Positions 16,216 to 25,361 are shown, counted from the first letter of the stretch. The stretch: DNA of 64,000 bases from Palsa-504 sp963795795 (GCA_963795795.1 CAWCJS010000003.1:744001-808000), one strand, 5' to 3'. Translations and numbers: made by a program. Notes: generated by a model from the letters alone, not told the origin.

Positions 16216-17307
16216 GTGACCCAGCCGCAGTCGCCTTTGCCGCCGGAGCCGCAGCCGGTGCTGAGCCCGCTCACCGCGGCCGCGATCTTCCTGGTGCTGA
16301 CCGTCGAGGAGGGCGGGGAGGCGGCCGTCCGGGACGTGCTCGGGGACTGGGCCTCGCTGCAGCGGGCGGTCGGCTTCCGGGCCCCGGGTCCGCCGCTGGC
16401 CTGCATCGCGGCGTTCGGATCGCAGGTCTGGGATCGCCTGTTCGCGGGCCCGCGCCCGGCCGAACTGCACCCGTTCCGTGAGCTGCAGGGCAGCAGGCAC
16501 CACGCGCCGGCCACCCCGGGAGACCTGCTGCTGCACATCCGGCACGAGCGGATGGACATGTGCTTCGAGTTCGCGACGCAGGTCATGGGGCGGCTGGCCG
16601 GGGCGGTGACCGTGGTCGACGAGGTCCACGGGTTCCGGTTCTTCGACGAGCGGGACCTGCTCGGCTTCGTGGACGGGACCGAGAACCCGGTCGGCTCCGC
16701 CGCGACCGTGGCGGCCCTGGTGGGCGGCGAGGACCCGGAGTTCACCGGCGGCAGCTACGTCATCGTGCAGAAGTACCTGCACGACATGCAGGCGTGGAAC
16801 GCCCTGTCGGTGGAGGACCAGGAACGGGCGATCGGGCGGTCCAAGCTGTCCGACATCGAGATGTCCGACGAGGTCAAGCCCGCGAACTCGCACGTCGCCG
16901 TGAACACGATCACCGACCCCGACGGGACCCAGCGGCAGATCCTGCGCGCCAACATGCCGTTCGGCGATCTGGGCCGGGGCGAGTCCGGCACGTACTACAT
17001 CGCCTACGGGGGCACGCCCAGCGTGACCGAGCAGATGCTGGTCAGCATGTTCATCGGCCGCCCGCCGGGTAACTACGACCGCATCCTGGACTTCTCCACC
17101 GCCATGACCGGGTGCTTGTTCTTCGCCCCGTCGGCGGATTTCCTCGACGACCTGCCTGACTCGCCCGGCGCCCCGGGCCGGGCGCTGGGGTCCGGGGAGA
17201 TTGATCCGGCGGGCACTGGACCGGCGGGGACTGATTCCGAGGGCACTGGCCCGGCGGGCGATGGGTCGCTGGGTATCGGCAGCTTGAAGAGGAGAACTGA
17301 GCCATGA
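16216..17307 (+). CDS. DyP-type peroxidase, encapsulin cargo
   Basis: 363 residues from GTG 16216, which has GGAAGGAG 12 bp upstream. It has the DyP signature FVDGTENP with the catalytic Asp, and RANMPFGDLGRGESGTYYIA near the heme side. The C-terminus is a Gly/Pro/Thr repeat linker (GTGPAGTDSEGTGPAGDG) ending in SLGIGSLKRR, the known type of cargo-loading peptide that docks inside encapsulin shells. The enzyme uses H2O2 to oxidise substrates with a heme cofactor. Its stop overlaps the encapsulin start (ATGA). Confidence 0.95.
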   Translation: MTQPQSPLPPEPQPVLSPLTAAAIFLVLTVEEGGEAAVRDVLGDWASLQRAVGFRAPGPPLACIAAFGSQVWDRLFAGPRPAELHPFRELQGSRHHAPATPGDLLLHIRHERMDMCFEFATQVMGRLAGAVTVVDEVHGFRFFDERDLLGFVDGTENPVGSAATVAALVGGEDPEFTGGSYVIVQKYLHDMQAWNALSVEDQERAIGRSKLSDIEMSDEVKPANSHVAVNTITDPDGTQRQILRANMPFGDLGRGESGTYYIAYGGTPSVTEQMLVSMFIGRPPGNYDRILDFSTAMTGCLFFAPSADFLDDLPDSPGAPGRALGSGEIDPAGTGPAGTDSEGTGPAGDGSLGIGSLKRRTEP

Positions 17308-18119
17308 ACAACCTGCACCGTGAGCTCGCTCCGGTCTCCGGCGCCGCGTGGGCGAGCATCGAGGCCGAGGCCCGGCGGACGTTCGAGCAGCACGTGGCCG
17401 CCCGCCGGGTGGTGGACGTGCGGGGGCCGGCCGGGCCCGGGCTGGCGGCGGTCGGCACCGGGCACCTCGCCGAGATCGACGCGCCTTCCGGAGGGACCGG
17501 CGGGATCCTCGCCTGGCAGCGCACGTCGCACCAGCTCGTCCAGCTCCGGGTCCCGTTCACGGTGAGCAGGCAGGACGTGGACGACGTCGAGCGCGGCGCG
17601 CAGGACTCCGACTGGCAGCCGGTGAAGGAAGCGGCCAGGGACATCGCCTTCGCCGAGGACCGGGCGATCCTCGAGGGCTACCCGGCCGCGGGGATCACCG
17701 GCATCAGGAAGAGTTCGTCTAACCCGGTGCTGACGCTGCCCGCGGAGGCCATCGAGTACCCGGCCGTGATCAGCCAGGCGGTCAGCGCGCTCCGGCTCGC
17801 CGGCGTAAGCGGGCCCTACTCGCTGCTGCTGTCCGCCGCGGCCTACACCGCGGTGAGCGAGACCTCCGACCACGGCTACCCGATTCGCGAGCACCTGGCC
17901 CGCGTGGTCGACGGTGAGATCATCTGGGCGCCCGCCATCGAGGGGGCATTCCTGCTCACCGCCCGCGGCGGCGACTTCGAGCTGCACCTAGGCGAGGACC
18001 TGTCCATCGGCTACCTGTCCCACGACAGCGAATTCGTGCAGCTGTACTTCCAGGAATCCCTGACCTTCCTGGCCTACACCACCGAGGCCAGCGTGGCCCT
18101 AGCCGCCCGCGGGAGGTAG
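17304..18119 (+). CDS. family 1 encapsulin shell protein
   Basis: 271 residues, the usual length. It opens MNNLHRELAPVSGAAWASIE, continues with the cargo-pocket region and VDVRGPAGPGLAAVGTGHL, and ends IGYLSHDSEFVQLYFQESLT followed by FLAYTTEASVAL, all typical of the HK97-fold encapsulins of actinobacteria. It self-assembles into a nanocompartment that packages the DyP peroxidase encoded directly upstream with a 4-bp overlap. No ferritin-like or other second cargo gene is next to it. Confidence 0.95.
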   Translation: MNNLHRELAPVSGAAWASIEAEARRTFEQHVAARRVVDVRGPAGPGLAAVGTGHLAEIDAPSGGTGGILAWQRTSHQLVQLRVPFTVSRQDVDDVERGAQDSDWQPVKEAARDIAFAEDRAILEGYPAAGITGIRKSSSNPVLTLPAEAIEYPAVISQAVSALRLAGVSGPYSLLLSAAAYTAVSETSDHGYPIREHLARVVDGEIIWAPAIEGAFLLTARGGDFELHLGEDLSIGYLSHDSEFVQLYFQESLTFLAYTTEASVALAARGR

Positions 18120-18129
18120 CCGCCCGGCC

Positions 18130-18456
18130 CTACTCGTAGCGGGTCGGCGGGAACGGGTGCTCCTCGTCGATGGGGTACAGCTCGCCCTTCTCGGACTCGC
18201 GGCGGACCTCGGCGCGCTCCTCCTGGTACTCGGTGCTCTGGGTGATGTCGGTCTGCGGCGGCGTATCGGCGGCCGCGGGCACCTCGTCCGGGTCGTAGGG
18301 GTCGAGCCCCGCGGCGACGCGCTCTTCCTCGGTCAGCCGGGCGAGCCGGTCGTCGTCTAGGCGGTCGATTTCGCCGCCGTGCTCCCTGCGGTCCCGGTGG
18401 AACCGCTCGGCGAACTCGTCAGAGTACTCGTTAGCATCTTCCTGTTCCTGCGTCAT
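18130..18456 (-). CDS. small highly acidic protein of unknown function
   Basis: 108 residues from ATG 18454-18456, preceded by GAAGAGG. It is rich in Asp/Glu/Arg (DEFAERFHRDRREHGGEIDR, then EEERVAAGLDPYDPDEVPAA) and Pro near the end (HPFPPTRYE), so it is probably largely disordered. Similar small proteins occur in actinobacteria, but I do not know a function. It converges on the encapsulin gene and follows the TenA gene on the same strand after 65 bp. Confidence 0.65.
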   Translation of the reverse strand: MTQEQEDANEYSDEFAERFHRDRREHGGEIDRLDDDRLARLTEEERVAAGLDPYDPDEVPAAADTPPQTDITQSTEYQEERAEVRRESEKGELYPIDEEHPFPPTRYE

Positions 18457-18521
18457 CACGCCTCTTCCGCTGGTGACCGGCGCGGGCGACCCGCCGCGCC
18501 GTCGTCGCTGACCGCGCAAGC

Positions 18522-19247
18522 TTATCCGGGACTGCGCCAGCTCAGATCGGGCCACTGCTCGAAGGTGTACGCCATCTCCCAGAACATGCGCTCCAGCCGC
18601 GAGCTCATCATGAAGAGGTACTCCAGCTCGCGGCGCTTGGCCTCGCCGGGGACCTCCTCGCGCACCATGTCGTCGAACGTGCGGCGCATGTTCAGGACCA
18701 GGTTGTTCTCCTCGTCGCTGAGGTAGAAGCCGACCCAGTCGGAGTACACGGGGTGTTCGGCGAGTTCGCCCCGCAGATCCCGGGCGATCTCGATGTAGCT
18801 CCAGGAGCACGGGAGGATGGCGGCGGTGATCTCCAGCCCGGCGCCCGTCGCCGCCGTGGCCAGCAGGAAGCTGGTGTAGGCCACGTTGGCCGGGGCCATG
18901 GTCAGTGAGCCGCCCCGGTCCTGCGCCCCCATGCTGATCACCTGCTCGAGGAGGCGGCGGTTGCTCGGGATCTCCAGCCGGATGATCCCGTCCGCCTGCC
19001 TAGTGAAGAACTCGAGTTCCGCCTCGCTGCGCGCCTTGGCGGCTCCCATGGACATGCACTGGGCGAACGGGGGCAAGAACATCAGGTCCTGCTCGATGAA
19101 GAAGCGGAACTTGTCCAGCGGCAGGGTCCCGCGGGTCAGCTCGCCGATGAACGGGTGTGCGTGCAGGCCGGCCCAGATGTCATCGCACCGGATGCGGAGC
19201 CTGGCAGAGAACGCCGGCTCGGAGATCGTCGCCTTCGGAATGGTCAC
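18522..19247 (-). CDS. TenA/THI-4 family protein (thiaminase II type), copy 1
   Basis: 241 residues. TenA landmarks: HPFIGELTRGTLPLDKFRFF, FIEQDLMFL, the active-site Cys in AAILPCSWSYIEIA, VYSDWVGFY and a C-terminal FWEMAYTFEQWP. TenA hydrolyses aminopyrimidines released from damaged thiamin, giving HMP for thiamin salvage. It faces an APC permease gene across 172 bp, so a shared regulatory region is possible. A second, clearly different TenA gene lies at 45648-46304. Confidence 0.9.
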   Translation of the reverse strand: MTIPKATISEPAFSARLRIRCDDIWAGLHAHPFIGELTRGTLPLDKFRFFIEQDLMFLPPFAQCMSMGAAKARSEAELEFFTRQADGIIRLEIPSNRRLLEQVISMGAQDRGGSLTMAPANVAYTSFLLATAATGAGLEITAAILPCSWSYIEIARDLRGELAEHPVYSDWVGFYLSDEENNLVLNMRRTFDDMVREEVPGEAKRRELEYLFMMSSRLERMFWEMAYTFEQWPDLSWRSPG

Positions 19248-19419
19248 CCCCGCACCCTAACCTGATGCGCGGAGTGGGAACCTGGGTACTGTCACACGTA
19301 ACGGCTGGAATCAGGAACGGACCGCTATGATCGCGCAGTGGGCAGGCTTGGCTCGCTCGCGCGAAACCCCTCCATCATGTGCGCGCAGCGCGCGGGACGG
19401 CGCCTGACCAGGGAGACAG

Positions 19420-20877
19420 ATGACGGATCATTCCGCCGCGGTCGCGGGACGCGTGCCGGCTCCGGTCGCCAAGCTCGAGCCCAACGCCATCGGCGCGGCC
19501 CAGGACACCGTCATCGGCATGGCCTCGTCCGCTCCGGCGGCGACGGTCGGGCTGACGTTCGCCGCCCTGGCCGCGACCACCGCCTACGGCGCGGGCCCGG
19601 TCCTCCTCGTGACCGCGGTCCCGATGCTGATCATCGCCAACGCGTACCGCAGGTGTAACTTGTGGAACGCCAACTGCGGCGCCTCCTTCGAGTGGGTGGG
19701 GCGGGCCATCAGCCCCTACCTCGGCTTCCTGACCGGCTGGCTGATGATTGCCGCATACATCGTCGGGACCGTGGCCGAGGTCCTCCTGCTCGGGCCATCG
19801 ATCCTGGCCGTGTTCGGCTCGAGTTCCACCAACAAGTGGGCCTTCGTAGGCATCGGCGTCGCCCTGGGCCTGATCATGCTGGTGATAGCCGTCGTCGGGA
19901 TCAAGCTCACGGCCCGGGTTCAGGTCAGCATGGCCCTGGTGGAGTACCTGATCCTGATCGGACTGGCGGTGGCCGGACTGGTGTGGGTACTTAGCCACCA
20001 CGCCGGCTCGGTGCCGTTCAGCCACGGCTGGCTGAGCCTGTCGGGCATCGGCGCCAAGGGCGACGTCGTGTCCGGATTCCTGGCCGCGGTGTTCGTTTAC
20101 GGCGGCTGGGACGGCACCCTGTACGTCAACGAGGAAGTCAAGCACCGACGGGTGAACCCGGGGCGCGCCGCGGTCATCGCCGTCGCCTTGCTGGCCATTA
20201 TCTACACGCTGGCCCAGGTCGGCTTCCAGGGCGTGCTCTCGCCGGGCAAACTGGCTCAGGCCGCTCAGAACGGCACCGCGCTCGTCGCCGTGGCCAACGC
20301 GCTCGGCGGCGGGTTCTGGGCCAAGGCGATGGCGCTGTCGATTGCGCTGTCGGTGATCGCCACCACCGGGACCGGCATCGTGCTCGGCGCCCGCATCGTC
20401 TACGGCATGGCGAGCTACCGGGTGCTCCCCGAATTCCTCGGCACCGTGTCCCGCCGGTTCTCCACCCCGGTCGCCTCCAGCATCGTCGTCGGCCTGCTCA
20501 TCATCGTGCTCAGCGCCGTCTATTTCCTGGCGACCTCGGTCCATGGCGCCTTCACCGACGTGATCAACGTGACCGGGTTCCTGTTCTCGATCTTCTACGT
20601 CTTCACCGCGCTCGCGGCCATTACGTACTACCGGCGCCGCATCACCAGCAGCCTCTGGGACTTCGTGGTGATCGGCATCCTCCCGCTCGGCGCGGCCGGC
20701 TTCCTCGGCTGGGTCTTCGTCCTGTCGTTCAGCCGGGCACCGTGGTCCCAGCGCTGGTCGCTGATCGGCATCGTCGCCGCCGGGCTGCTCCTGATGTTCT
20801 CCGCGCGCTACATCCTCCGCTCCACGTTCTTCCAGATCCCGCTGGAGAGCGAGGAGCTAAGGCACCGCCGGCACTGA
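19420..20877 (+). CDS. APC-superfamily amino acid/amine permease
   Basis: 485 residues with about 12 hydrophobic segments. Near the N-terminus ATVGLTFAALAATTAYGAGP corresponds to the TM1 unwound region, and later FVYGGWDGTLYVNEEVKHRR carries the conserved G-W-[DE] of APC amino-acid transporters. The substrate is not predictable. GGGAGA precedes ATG 19420. It is divergent from TenA copy 1, which raises the possibility that it imports a thiamin-derived amine, but this is context only. Confidence 0.85.
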   Translation: MTDHSAAVAGRVPAPVAKLEPNAIGAAQDTVIGMASSAPAATVGLTFAALAATTAYGAGPVLLVTAVPMLIIANAYRRCNLWNANCGASFEWVGRAISPYLGFLTGWLMIAAYIVGTVAEVLLLGPSILAVFGSSSTNKWAFVGIGVALGLIMLVIAVVGIKLTARVQVSMALVEYLILIGLAVAGLVWVLSHHAGSVPFSHGWLSLSGIGAKGDVVSGFLAAVFVYGGWDGTLYVNEEVKHRRVNPGRAAVIAVALLAIIYTLAQVGFQGVLSPGKLAQAAQNGTALVAVANALGGGFWAKAMALSIALSVIATTGTGIVLGARIVYGMASYRVLPEFLGTVSRRFSTPVASSIVVGLLIIVLSAVYFLATSVHGAFTDVINVTGFLFSIFYVFTALAAITYYRRRITSSLWDFVVIGILPLGAAGFLGWVFVLSFSRAPWSQRWSLIGIVAAGLLLMFSARYILRSTFFQIPLESEELRHRRH

Positions 20878-20892
20878 CTCCCCAGCCTGACG

Positions 20893-22218
20893 TCAGGGCG
20901 GATTCCACCGAACGACCAGATCTGGGGGCTTGCGGAAGACCAGGCCCCGCGGCTCGGCCGGGAAGCGGTCGTCGAGGCGCAGCGCAGGGAGCTGGCCCAG
21001 CAGCGTTTCGATCGCGATCCGGGCCTCCAGGCGCGCCAGGTGGGCGCCGAGGCAGAAGTGCGGGCCGTGGGCGAAGGCCAGGTGCCGGGACGCGTTGGCC
21101 CGGCGGATCTCGAACCGGTCCGGGTCGCCGAACACCGCCGGGTCCCGGTTCGCCGCGGCGATGGACACCGTAACCTGCTCGCCCGCGGGGATCCTGACGC
21201 CGCCCAGCAGCGCGTCGGCGGTCGCGTAGCGGTCGACGACCGCCGCGGCGGGCTCGAGCCGCAGCGACTCCTCGATGGCTCCGGGGACCAGGCGGGGGTC
21301 CGCGCGGACCAGTTCGAGCTCACCGGGATGGGTGAGCAGGTGCAGCGCGGCGTTAGCGATCATGCCCTCGGTGGTCTCGATGCCGCCGAACATCAGGACC
21401 GCGGCGTTGGAGATCACCTCGTCCGCGGTCAGCGGCGGCCCCGCGCCGGTCTCGGCCTCGGTCTCGGGTCGGGCCTCGGGCCGGGCCTCGGGGGTCGCCA
21501 CCGCCTCGGCCAGCAGGCTCTGGTGCCCGGCCGTCGCGATCACCTGCCGCAGGCTGGCGGCGAGCCCGGCGAAGGCCGCCACGCCCGCTTGCCCCGTGGC
21601 GTTGGTCGGCCGGGTCGGCGCGGCCGCGGTGGAGCGGCCATCGTCCGGCGTACCCGCGTGCTCCGCGGTTTCCGCCTGGGCTTGGAGGGCGGCGTCCGCC
21701 TGCAGGGCGGCTTCCGCCTGGACGGCGGCCACGATCCCGTCGTACCAGGCGAGGATCTGCGCCGGGTCGGCGTCCCCGAGGCCGAGCGCCTGGGCCATGA
21801 CCGCGGCGGCCAGCGGCCCGGCGACGGCGCGGCGCAGCTCCGCCTCCCCGCAGGGCGCGATGGCGCTCACCAGGCGGCCGGCCTCGGCCTGAGTGAACGA
21901 GGCCAGCCGCGCGTGGACTTCCTCGGACCGGAACGCGCGGCTGAACGGGGCGCGGTGCCGCGCGTGCTGCGCGCCGTCCAGCGAGAGCATGCTCGGGCCG
22001 ACCACCTTGGCCGTGGAGAAGCGGGGGTCGTCGACCGTGAACGTGCGCGCATCGCGGAGGACGTCCACGGCACAGTGGTACCCGGTAACCAGCCAGGCGC
22101 CGAGGGCCGGGACCCAGCAGACCGGCCCGGCAGCCCGCATGGCGGCCAGGAGCGGGTGCGGATCGCGGTCCAACCCGGCCAGGGTGACCGCCGCCGCGGG
22201 CGGGTCCGCTCCGCGCAC
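20893..22218 (-). CDS. cytochrome P450
   Basis: 441 residues. It has the heme-binding FAHGPHFCLGAHLAR with the Cys ligand, the K-helix ExxR in IEESLR, and the I-helix AVLMFGGIETTEG, where the usual AG-x-[DE]-T is GGIETT. Between helices there is an Ala/Glu-rich insert with internal repeats (AEAALQADAALQAQAE and PEARPEARPETEAE), which lengthens the protein compared with the typical 400 residues. It needs a ferredoxin partner, which is not encoded nearby. The GTG start lies 1 bp after the stop of the YbhN-like gene. Confidence 0.92.
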   Translation of the reverse strand: MRGADPPAAAVTLAGLDRDPHPLLAAMRAAGPVCWVPALGAWLVTGYHCAVDVLRDARTFTVDDPRFSTAKVVGPSMLSLDGAQHARHRAPFSRAFRSEEVHARLASFTQAEAGRLVSAIAPCGEAELRRAVAGPLAAAVMAQALGLGDADPAQILAWYDGIVAAVQAEAALQADAALQAQAETAEHAGTPDDGRSTAAAPTRPTNATGQAGVAAFAGLAASLRQVIATAGHQSLLAEAVATPEARPEARPETEAETGAGPPLTADEVISNAAVLMFGGIETTEGMIANAALHLLTHPGELELVRADPRLVPGAIEESLRLEPAAAVVDRYATADALLGGVRIPAGEQVTVSIAAANRDPAVFGDPDRFEIRRANASRHLAFAHGPHFCLGAHLARLEARIAIETLLGQLPALRLDDRFPAEPRGLVFRKPPDLVVRWNPP

Positions 22219-22219
22219 C

Positions 22220-23428
22220 TTACCCGCCGTTTCCGCCCCCGCCGGGGCCAGCGGGATCTCGTTCAGGCCCCACGCGGCGGTGCGCCAGGTACGCCATCAG
22301 GATCCACCCGCCGATCAGGATCAGCCAGAAGTTGACCAGCCGGTACGCGAGCACGGCGGCCAGCGCCGGTGACCGGTGCAGCCCCGCGGCGGTCAGGGCG
22401 GCGGTCAGGGCGAGCTCGACCAGCGCGAATCCGCCGGGCGTGATGCCCGTGCTGCCGACCGCGGCGCCGGCGCCGTAGACCAGCAGCAGGCTATGCCAGG
22501 GGACGGACTGGCCCGTGGCCCGGATCGCGCAGGCCAGCGCCCCGCAGTCCGCGGCCCAGTTCAGCGCGGCCAGGCCGAACACCTCGGCGTAGCTGACCCA
22601 GGACATCCGGATGCTCGCCACCCGGTCGAGGAACTCGTCCAGCCCGTTGACACCCTGCGCGGGGACGCCGAAGACGCTCCTCGACAGGCCCACCAGCCAG
22701 GCGATGACGTGGTGCAAGGCCCTGCGGACGGTCTCGAAGCGCAGCGCGAGCAGCACGGCGGCGCCCGGGATGATGAACACGAAGGCCCCGAGGAAGCCGG
22801 CCGCGCTGGCCAGCGACGCGGACCCGGCGAGCGCTCCGATCACCAGGAGGAGGGCGAGCGCGGAGGTGGAGAAGATCGCCGATACGGCCAGGGTCCACCC
22901 GGTGGTGGCGGCGTCGACGCCGTACCTGCGGAACTGGCGGTACGAGAAGACCATGGCGAGTTCGGCGCCGGCGAACGGCACGGAGATCGACAGCGCGTTC
23001 GCCGCGTAGGTGAGCGCCATGACCGAGCTCAGCTTGGTCCGACGGCCGTTGACGCGCACCAGCAGCGTCCGGCTCAGCCCGAAGCTGACCAGGGAGACGG
23101 CTTCGGACACCAGCGCGAGCAGGAACCACGCCCAGTTCAGGTGGGCCAGCACGTGCAGCGAGTTGGCCAGGGTGTGCCGCTCGATGACGATCACGCTGAC
23201 CAGGACGGCCAGCGCGAGCGCGGCGAGCATGGTCCGCCGGAGCCCGTACCGGCGCGAAGCGCCCGCCGGGACCAGGTGCGCATCGGACCGAGCCGATACC
23301 GCGCCCCCGGCTCCCGCCTTGGCCAGGGCTGCCCCTGCGGCCGTCTTGGCCAGGGCTGCCCCCGCGTCCACCTTGCCCGGGGCTGCCGCCGTGTCCGTTT
23401 TGGCCCGGGCGCCCACCTCGTCCGTCAA
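22220..23428 (-). CDS. YbhN/lysylphosphatidylglycerol-synthase-type membrane protein
   Basis: 402 residues. A variable N-terminus with Ala/Lys/Gly repeats (ALAKTAAGAALAKAGAG) is followed by about eight TM helices. Typical features are SVPFAGAELAMVFSYRQFRR and GSTGITPGGFALVE, found in the UPF0104/LPG-synthase membrane domain. It lacks the soluble aminoacyl transferase domain, so it is more likely a lipid flippase-like protein than an aminoacyl-lipid synthase. TTG 23426-23428 is taken as start because GGAGG lies 8 bp upstream; GTG 23416 is an alternative. Confidence 0.8.
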   Translation of the reverse strand: MTDEVGARAKTDTAAAPGKVDAGAALAKTAAGAALAKAGAGGAVSARSDAHLVPAGASRRYGLRRTMLAALALAVLVSVIVIERHTLANSLHVLAHLNWAWFLLALVSEAVSLVSFGLSRTLLVRVNGRRTKLSSVMALTYAANALSISVPFAGAELAMVFSYRQFRRYGVDAATTGWTLAVSAIFSTSALALLLVIGALAGSASLASAAGFLGAFVFIIPGAAVLLALRFETVRRALHHVIAWLVGLSRSVFGVPAQGVNGLDEFLDRVASIRMSWVSYAEVFGLAALNWAADCGALACAIRATGQSVPWHSLLLVYGAGAAVGSTGITPGGFALVELALTAALTAAGLHRSPALAAVLAYRLVNFWLILIGGWILMAYLAHRRVGPERDPAGPGGGGNGG

Positions 23429-23553
23429 GTCAGCCCCTCCGCACGCGTCGGCCCGGGGACAGACGAGGTCGATGGCATCATGCGTAAAATACCCGCTACC
23501 TCTGTAAAACGTAAGTTCGCCGGGTTTGATGCCCCCGTGACAGACTGTGTCGG

Positions 23554-24441
23554 GTGGCCACTGAGGCGATCACCGCGCACGCCGCGGGCACCTGGACGCT
23601 GGGCGACCTGACGGTAAGCCGGCTCGGCCTGGGCGCGATGCGCCTGACCAGTAACGCCGACGGCACGCCGGCCGATCGCGACCGGGCGATCACGGTGCTG
23701 CGGCGTGCGATCGATCTCGGCGTGAATCACATCGACACCGCCGCGTTCTACTTCTCCCCGCTACGGTCCGCCAACGAGCTGATCAACCGGGCCCTTGCGC
23801 CCTACCCGGACGATCTGGTCATCGCGACCAAGGTGTGGCCCGGCCGGGACCCCTCGGGCGAGTGGTGGTGGGCCAGCCCGGCGCAGCTGCGCGGGCAGGT
23901 CGAGGAGAACCTGCGCCAGCTCGGCCGCGACCACCTGGACGTGGTCAACCTGCGCCTGCCGCGCCGGATGACGAACGGCTCGATCGCCGAGCATTTCGGT
24001 ACCCTGGCCGGCCTGCGCGACGCCGGGCTGATCCGGCACCTGGGCATCTCCAACGTCGCGCCCGCGCACCTGGCCCAGGCCAGGTCCATCGCGCCGGTGG
24101 TCTGCGTGCAGAACGTCTTCGGCATCGGGGCGCCCGTCGCGGAGCGCGAGTTCCTCCTGGCCTGCGGCGAGCAGGGCGTGGCGTACGTGCCCTTCTTCGC
24201 GATCGCCGGCCAGGGCCGCGTGACCGGCGCGGACCCCGCCGATGACGACGCAGAGGTGCTCGCCGTGGCGAAGGCCCGCGGCGTGAGCACCGCGCAGGTT
24301 CGCTTGGCCTGGACCCTGCAGCTCGGGCCCCATGTGCTGGCCATCCCAGGAACTGGGAACCCGGAGCACCTGGAGGACAACGTAGCCGCTGGCGCCCTGC
24401 GGCTCTCGGCCGGGGAAATGCGCCGCCTTACCGCAGTCTGA
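23554..24441 (+). CDS. aldo/keto reductase
   Basis: 295 residues with a TIM-barrel AKR layout: GLGAMRLTSNADGTP, HIDTAAFYFSP (Asp and Tyr of the tetrad), LVIATKVWPG (Lys), HLGISNVAP, and AIPGTGNPEHLEDN for NADPH. The position that holds the catalytic His in most AKRs (usually LLH) reads VVNLRLPRR, so that His is replaced. This variant recurs in actinobacterial AKRs annotated as oxidoreductases. The start is GTG 23554, close to a -10-like AT-rich stretch; no clear ribosome site is seen. Confidence 0.85.
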   Translation: MATEAITAHAAGTWTLGDLTVSRLGLGAMRLTSNADGTPADRDRAITVLRRAIDLGVNHIDTAAFYFSPLRSANELINRALAPYPDDLVIATKVWPGRDPSGEWWWASPAQLRGQVEENLRQLGRDHLDVVNLRLPRRMTNGSIAEHFGTLAGLRDAGLIRHLGISNVAPAHLAQARSIAPVVCVQNVFGIGAPVAEREFLLACGEQGVAYVPFFAIAGQGRVTGADPADDDAEVLAVAKARGVSTAQVRLAWTLQLGPHVLAIPGTGNPEHLEDNVAAGALRLSAGEMRRLTAV

Positions 24442-24485
24442 GGGGGACAGGCGGCCGTGATGTGGGCCGGAGCCGCCGTATCGAA

Positions 24486-24531
24486 TTGACGCAACCGATA
24501 GGTTGCTATACAGTGGCAACTGTTCGGTTGC
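24486..24531 (+). promoter_or_regulatory. promoter with two ArsR-type operators, GCAAC-N6-GTTGC
   Basis: Operator 1 (24491-24506) and operator 2 (24516-24531) each read GCAAC-N6-GTTGC with centres 25 bp apart. Operator 1 lies between a -35 TTGACG (24486-24491) and a -10 TACAGT (24509-24514; 17-bp spacer); operator 2 lies just after the -10. The likely binder is the ArsR-family repressor encoded downstream, giving autoregulation of the SRPBCC-ArsR-DUF899 operon. Confidence 0.75.
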
Positions 24532-24553
24532 TACTTCCTTCCTGGAGGGTGTC

Positions 24554-24985
24554 ATGGCTTTTCCTGATCGCATCGAGCGGACCGTGGAGATCGCCCACCC
24601 GCCGGACAAGGTGTGGGCGGCGCTCACCACGGCCGAGGGCCTGGGCACCTGGTTCGGCAACGAGGCCGCGATCGACCTGCGCCCGGGTGGTTCGGCCTGG
24701 ATGAAGTGGAGCGGCGGGCACACGGCCGACCTGCGCGTTGAGCGGGTGGAGGAGCCGGCGGTGTTCGGCTTCACCTGGCACATCTTCGGGCTGCCGGAGG
24801 ACGATCCGCGCCGCACCTACGTCGAGTTCACGCTCGAACCGGTGGGTACGGGCACGCGGCTGACCGTGGTCGAGAGCGGTTTCGCCCAGCTGCCGGACGA
24901 CGCCCACCACACGGCGTACGACGGCAACACCGACGGCTGGGCCAAGGAGCTCGGTGAACTGGCCGACTACCTCGATGCCGCCTGA
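24554..24985 (+). CDS. SRPBCC/AHSA1-domain protein
   Basis: 143 residues from ATG 24554 with GGAGGGTGTC before it. It shows the AHSA1 pattern: RIERTVEIAHPPDKVWAALT at the N-terminus, GTWFGNEAAIDLRPGG, then LTVVESGFAQLP and a C-terminal helix ending GELADYL. SRPBCC proteins bind hydrophobic ligands in a deep pocket. Its stop lies within the start of the ArsR gene. The SRPBCC-ArsR pairing is common in actinobacteria, where the regulator usually controls the pair. Confidence 0.9.
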   Translation: MAFPDRIERTVEIAHPPDKVWAALTTAEGLGTWFGNEAAIDLRPGGSAWMKWSGGHTADLRVERVEEPAVFGFTWHIFGLPEDDPRRTYVEFTLEPVGTGTRLTVVESGFAQLPDDAHHTAYDGNTDGWAKELGELADYLDAA

Positions 24986-25346
24986 CATCGAGGCCATCGC
25001 CGAACAGGTCTTCGTGGCCCTGGCCGACCCGACCCGGCGGGCCATCCTCGCCGAGCTGGCCTCGGGCGGTCCGGCCACGGCCACGGACCTGGCCGTTCGC
25101 CTGCCGATCACCCGGCAGGCAATCGCCAAGCACCTGACCCTGCTGTCCGAGGCCGGGCTGGTGACGGCCGAACCGGGGGAGCGGCGCCGCGTCCGCTACC
25201 GGCTGCGCTCCGCGCCGATGCAGGCGGCGCAGCAGTTCCTGGCCGCGCTGGCCCGCGACTGGGACAGCCCGCTCGACGCGCTGAAGGACCACCTCGACCG
25301 GGTGGTGGGAGGACCGGCCTCAACTCAGCGTTACGAAAGTCAATGA
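24975..25346 (+). CDS. ArsR-family HTH repressor
   Basis: 123 residues from ATG 24975, overlapping the SRPBCC gene by 11 bp. The winged helix is clear: ALADPTRRAILAELASGGPA, recognition helix region PITRQAIAKHLTLLSEAGLV, and the wing ERRRVRYRLR. No metal-binding Cys pair (CVCD) is present, so this is not a classical metal sensor. It probably represses its own operon through the two GCAAC-N6-GTTGC sites at 24491-24531. Confidence 0.92.
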   Translation: MPPDIEAIAEQVFVALADPTRRAILAELASGGPATATDLAVRLPITRQAIAKHLTLLSEAGLVTAEPGERRRVRYRLRSAPMQAAQQFLAALARDWDSPLDALKDHLDRVVGGPASTQRYESQ

Positions 25347-25361
25347 AAGGTGGACACCACG

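Noticed and set aside
19248..19419. ACCCTAACCTGATGCG in the TenA/APC intergenic gap looked like the end of a TPP riboswitch
   Set aside because: No matching CUGAGA half or closing helices are found in the space available, and the orientation would need the rest inside the TenA coding sequence.
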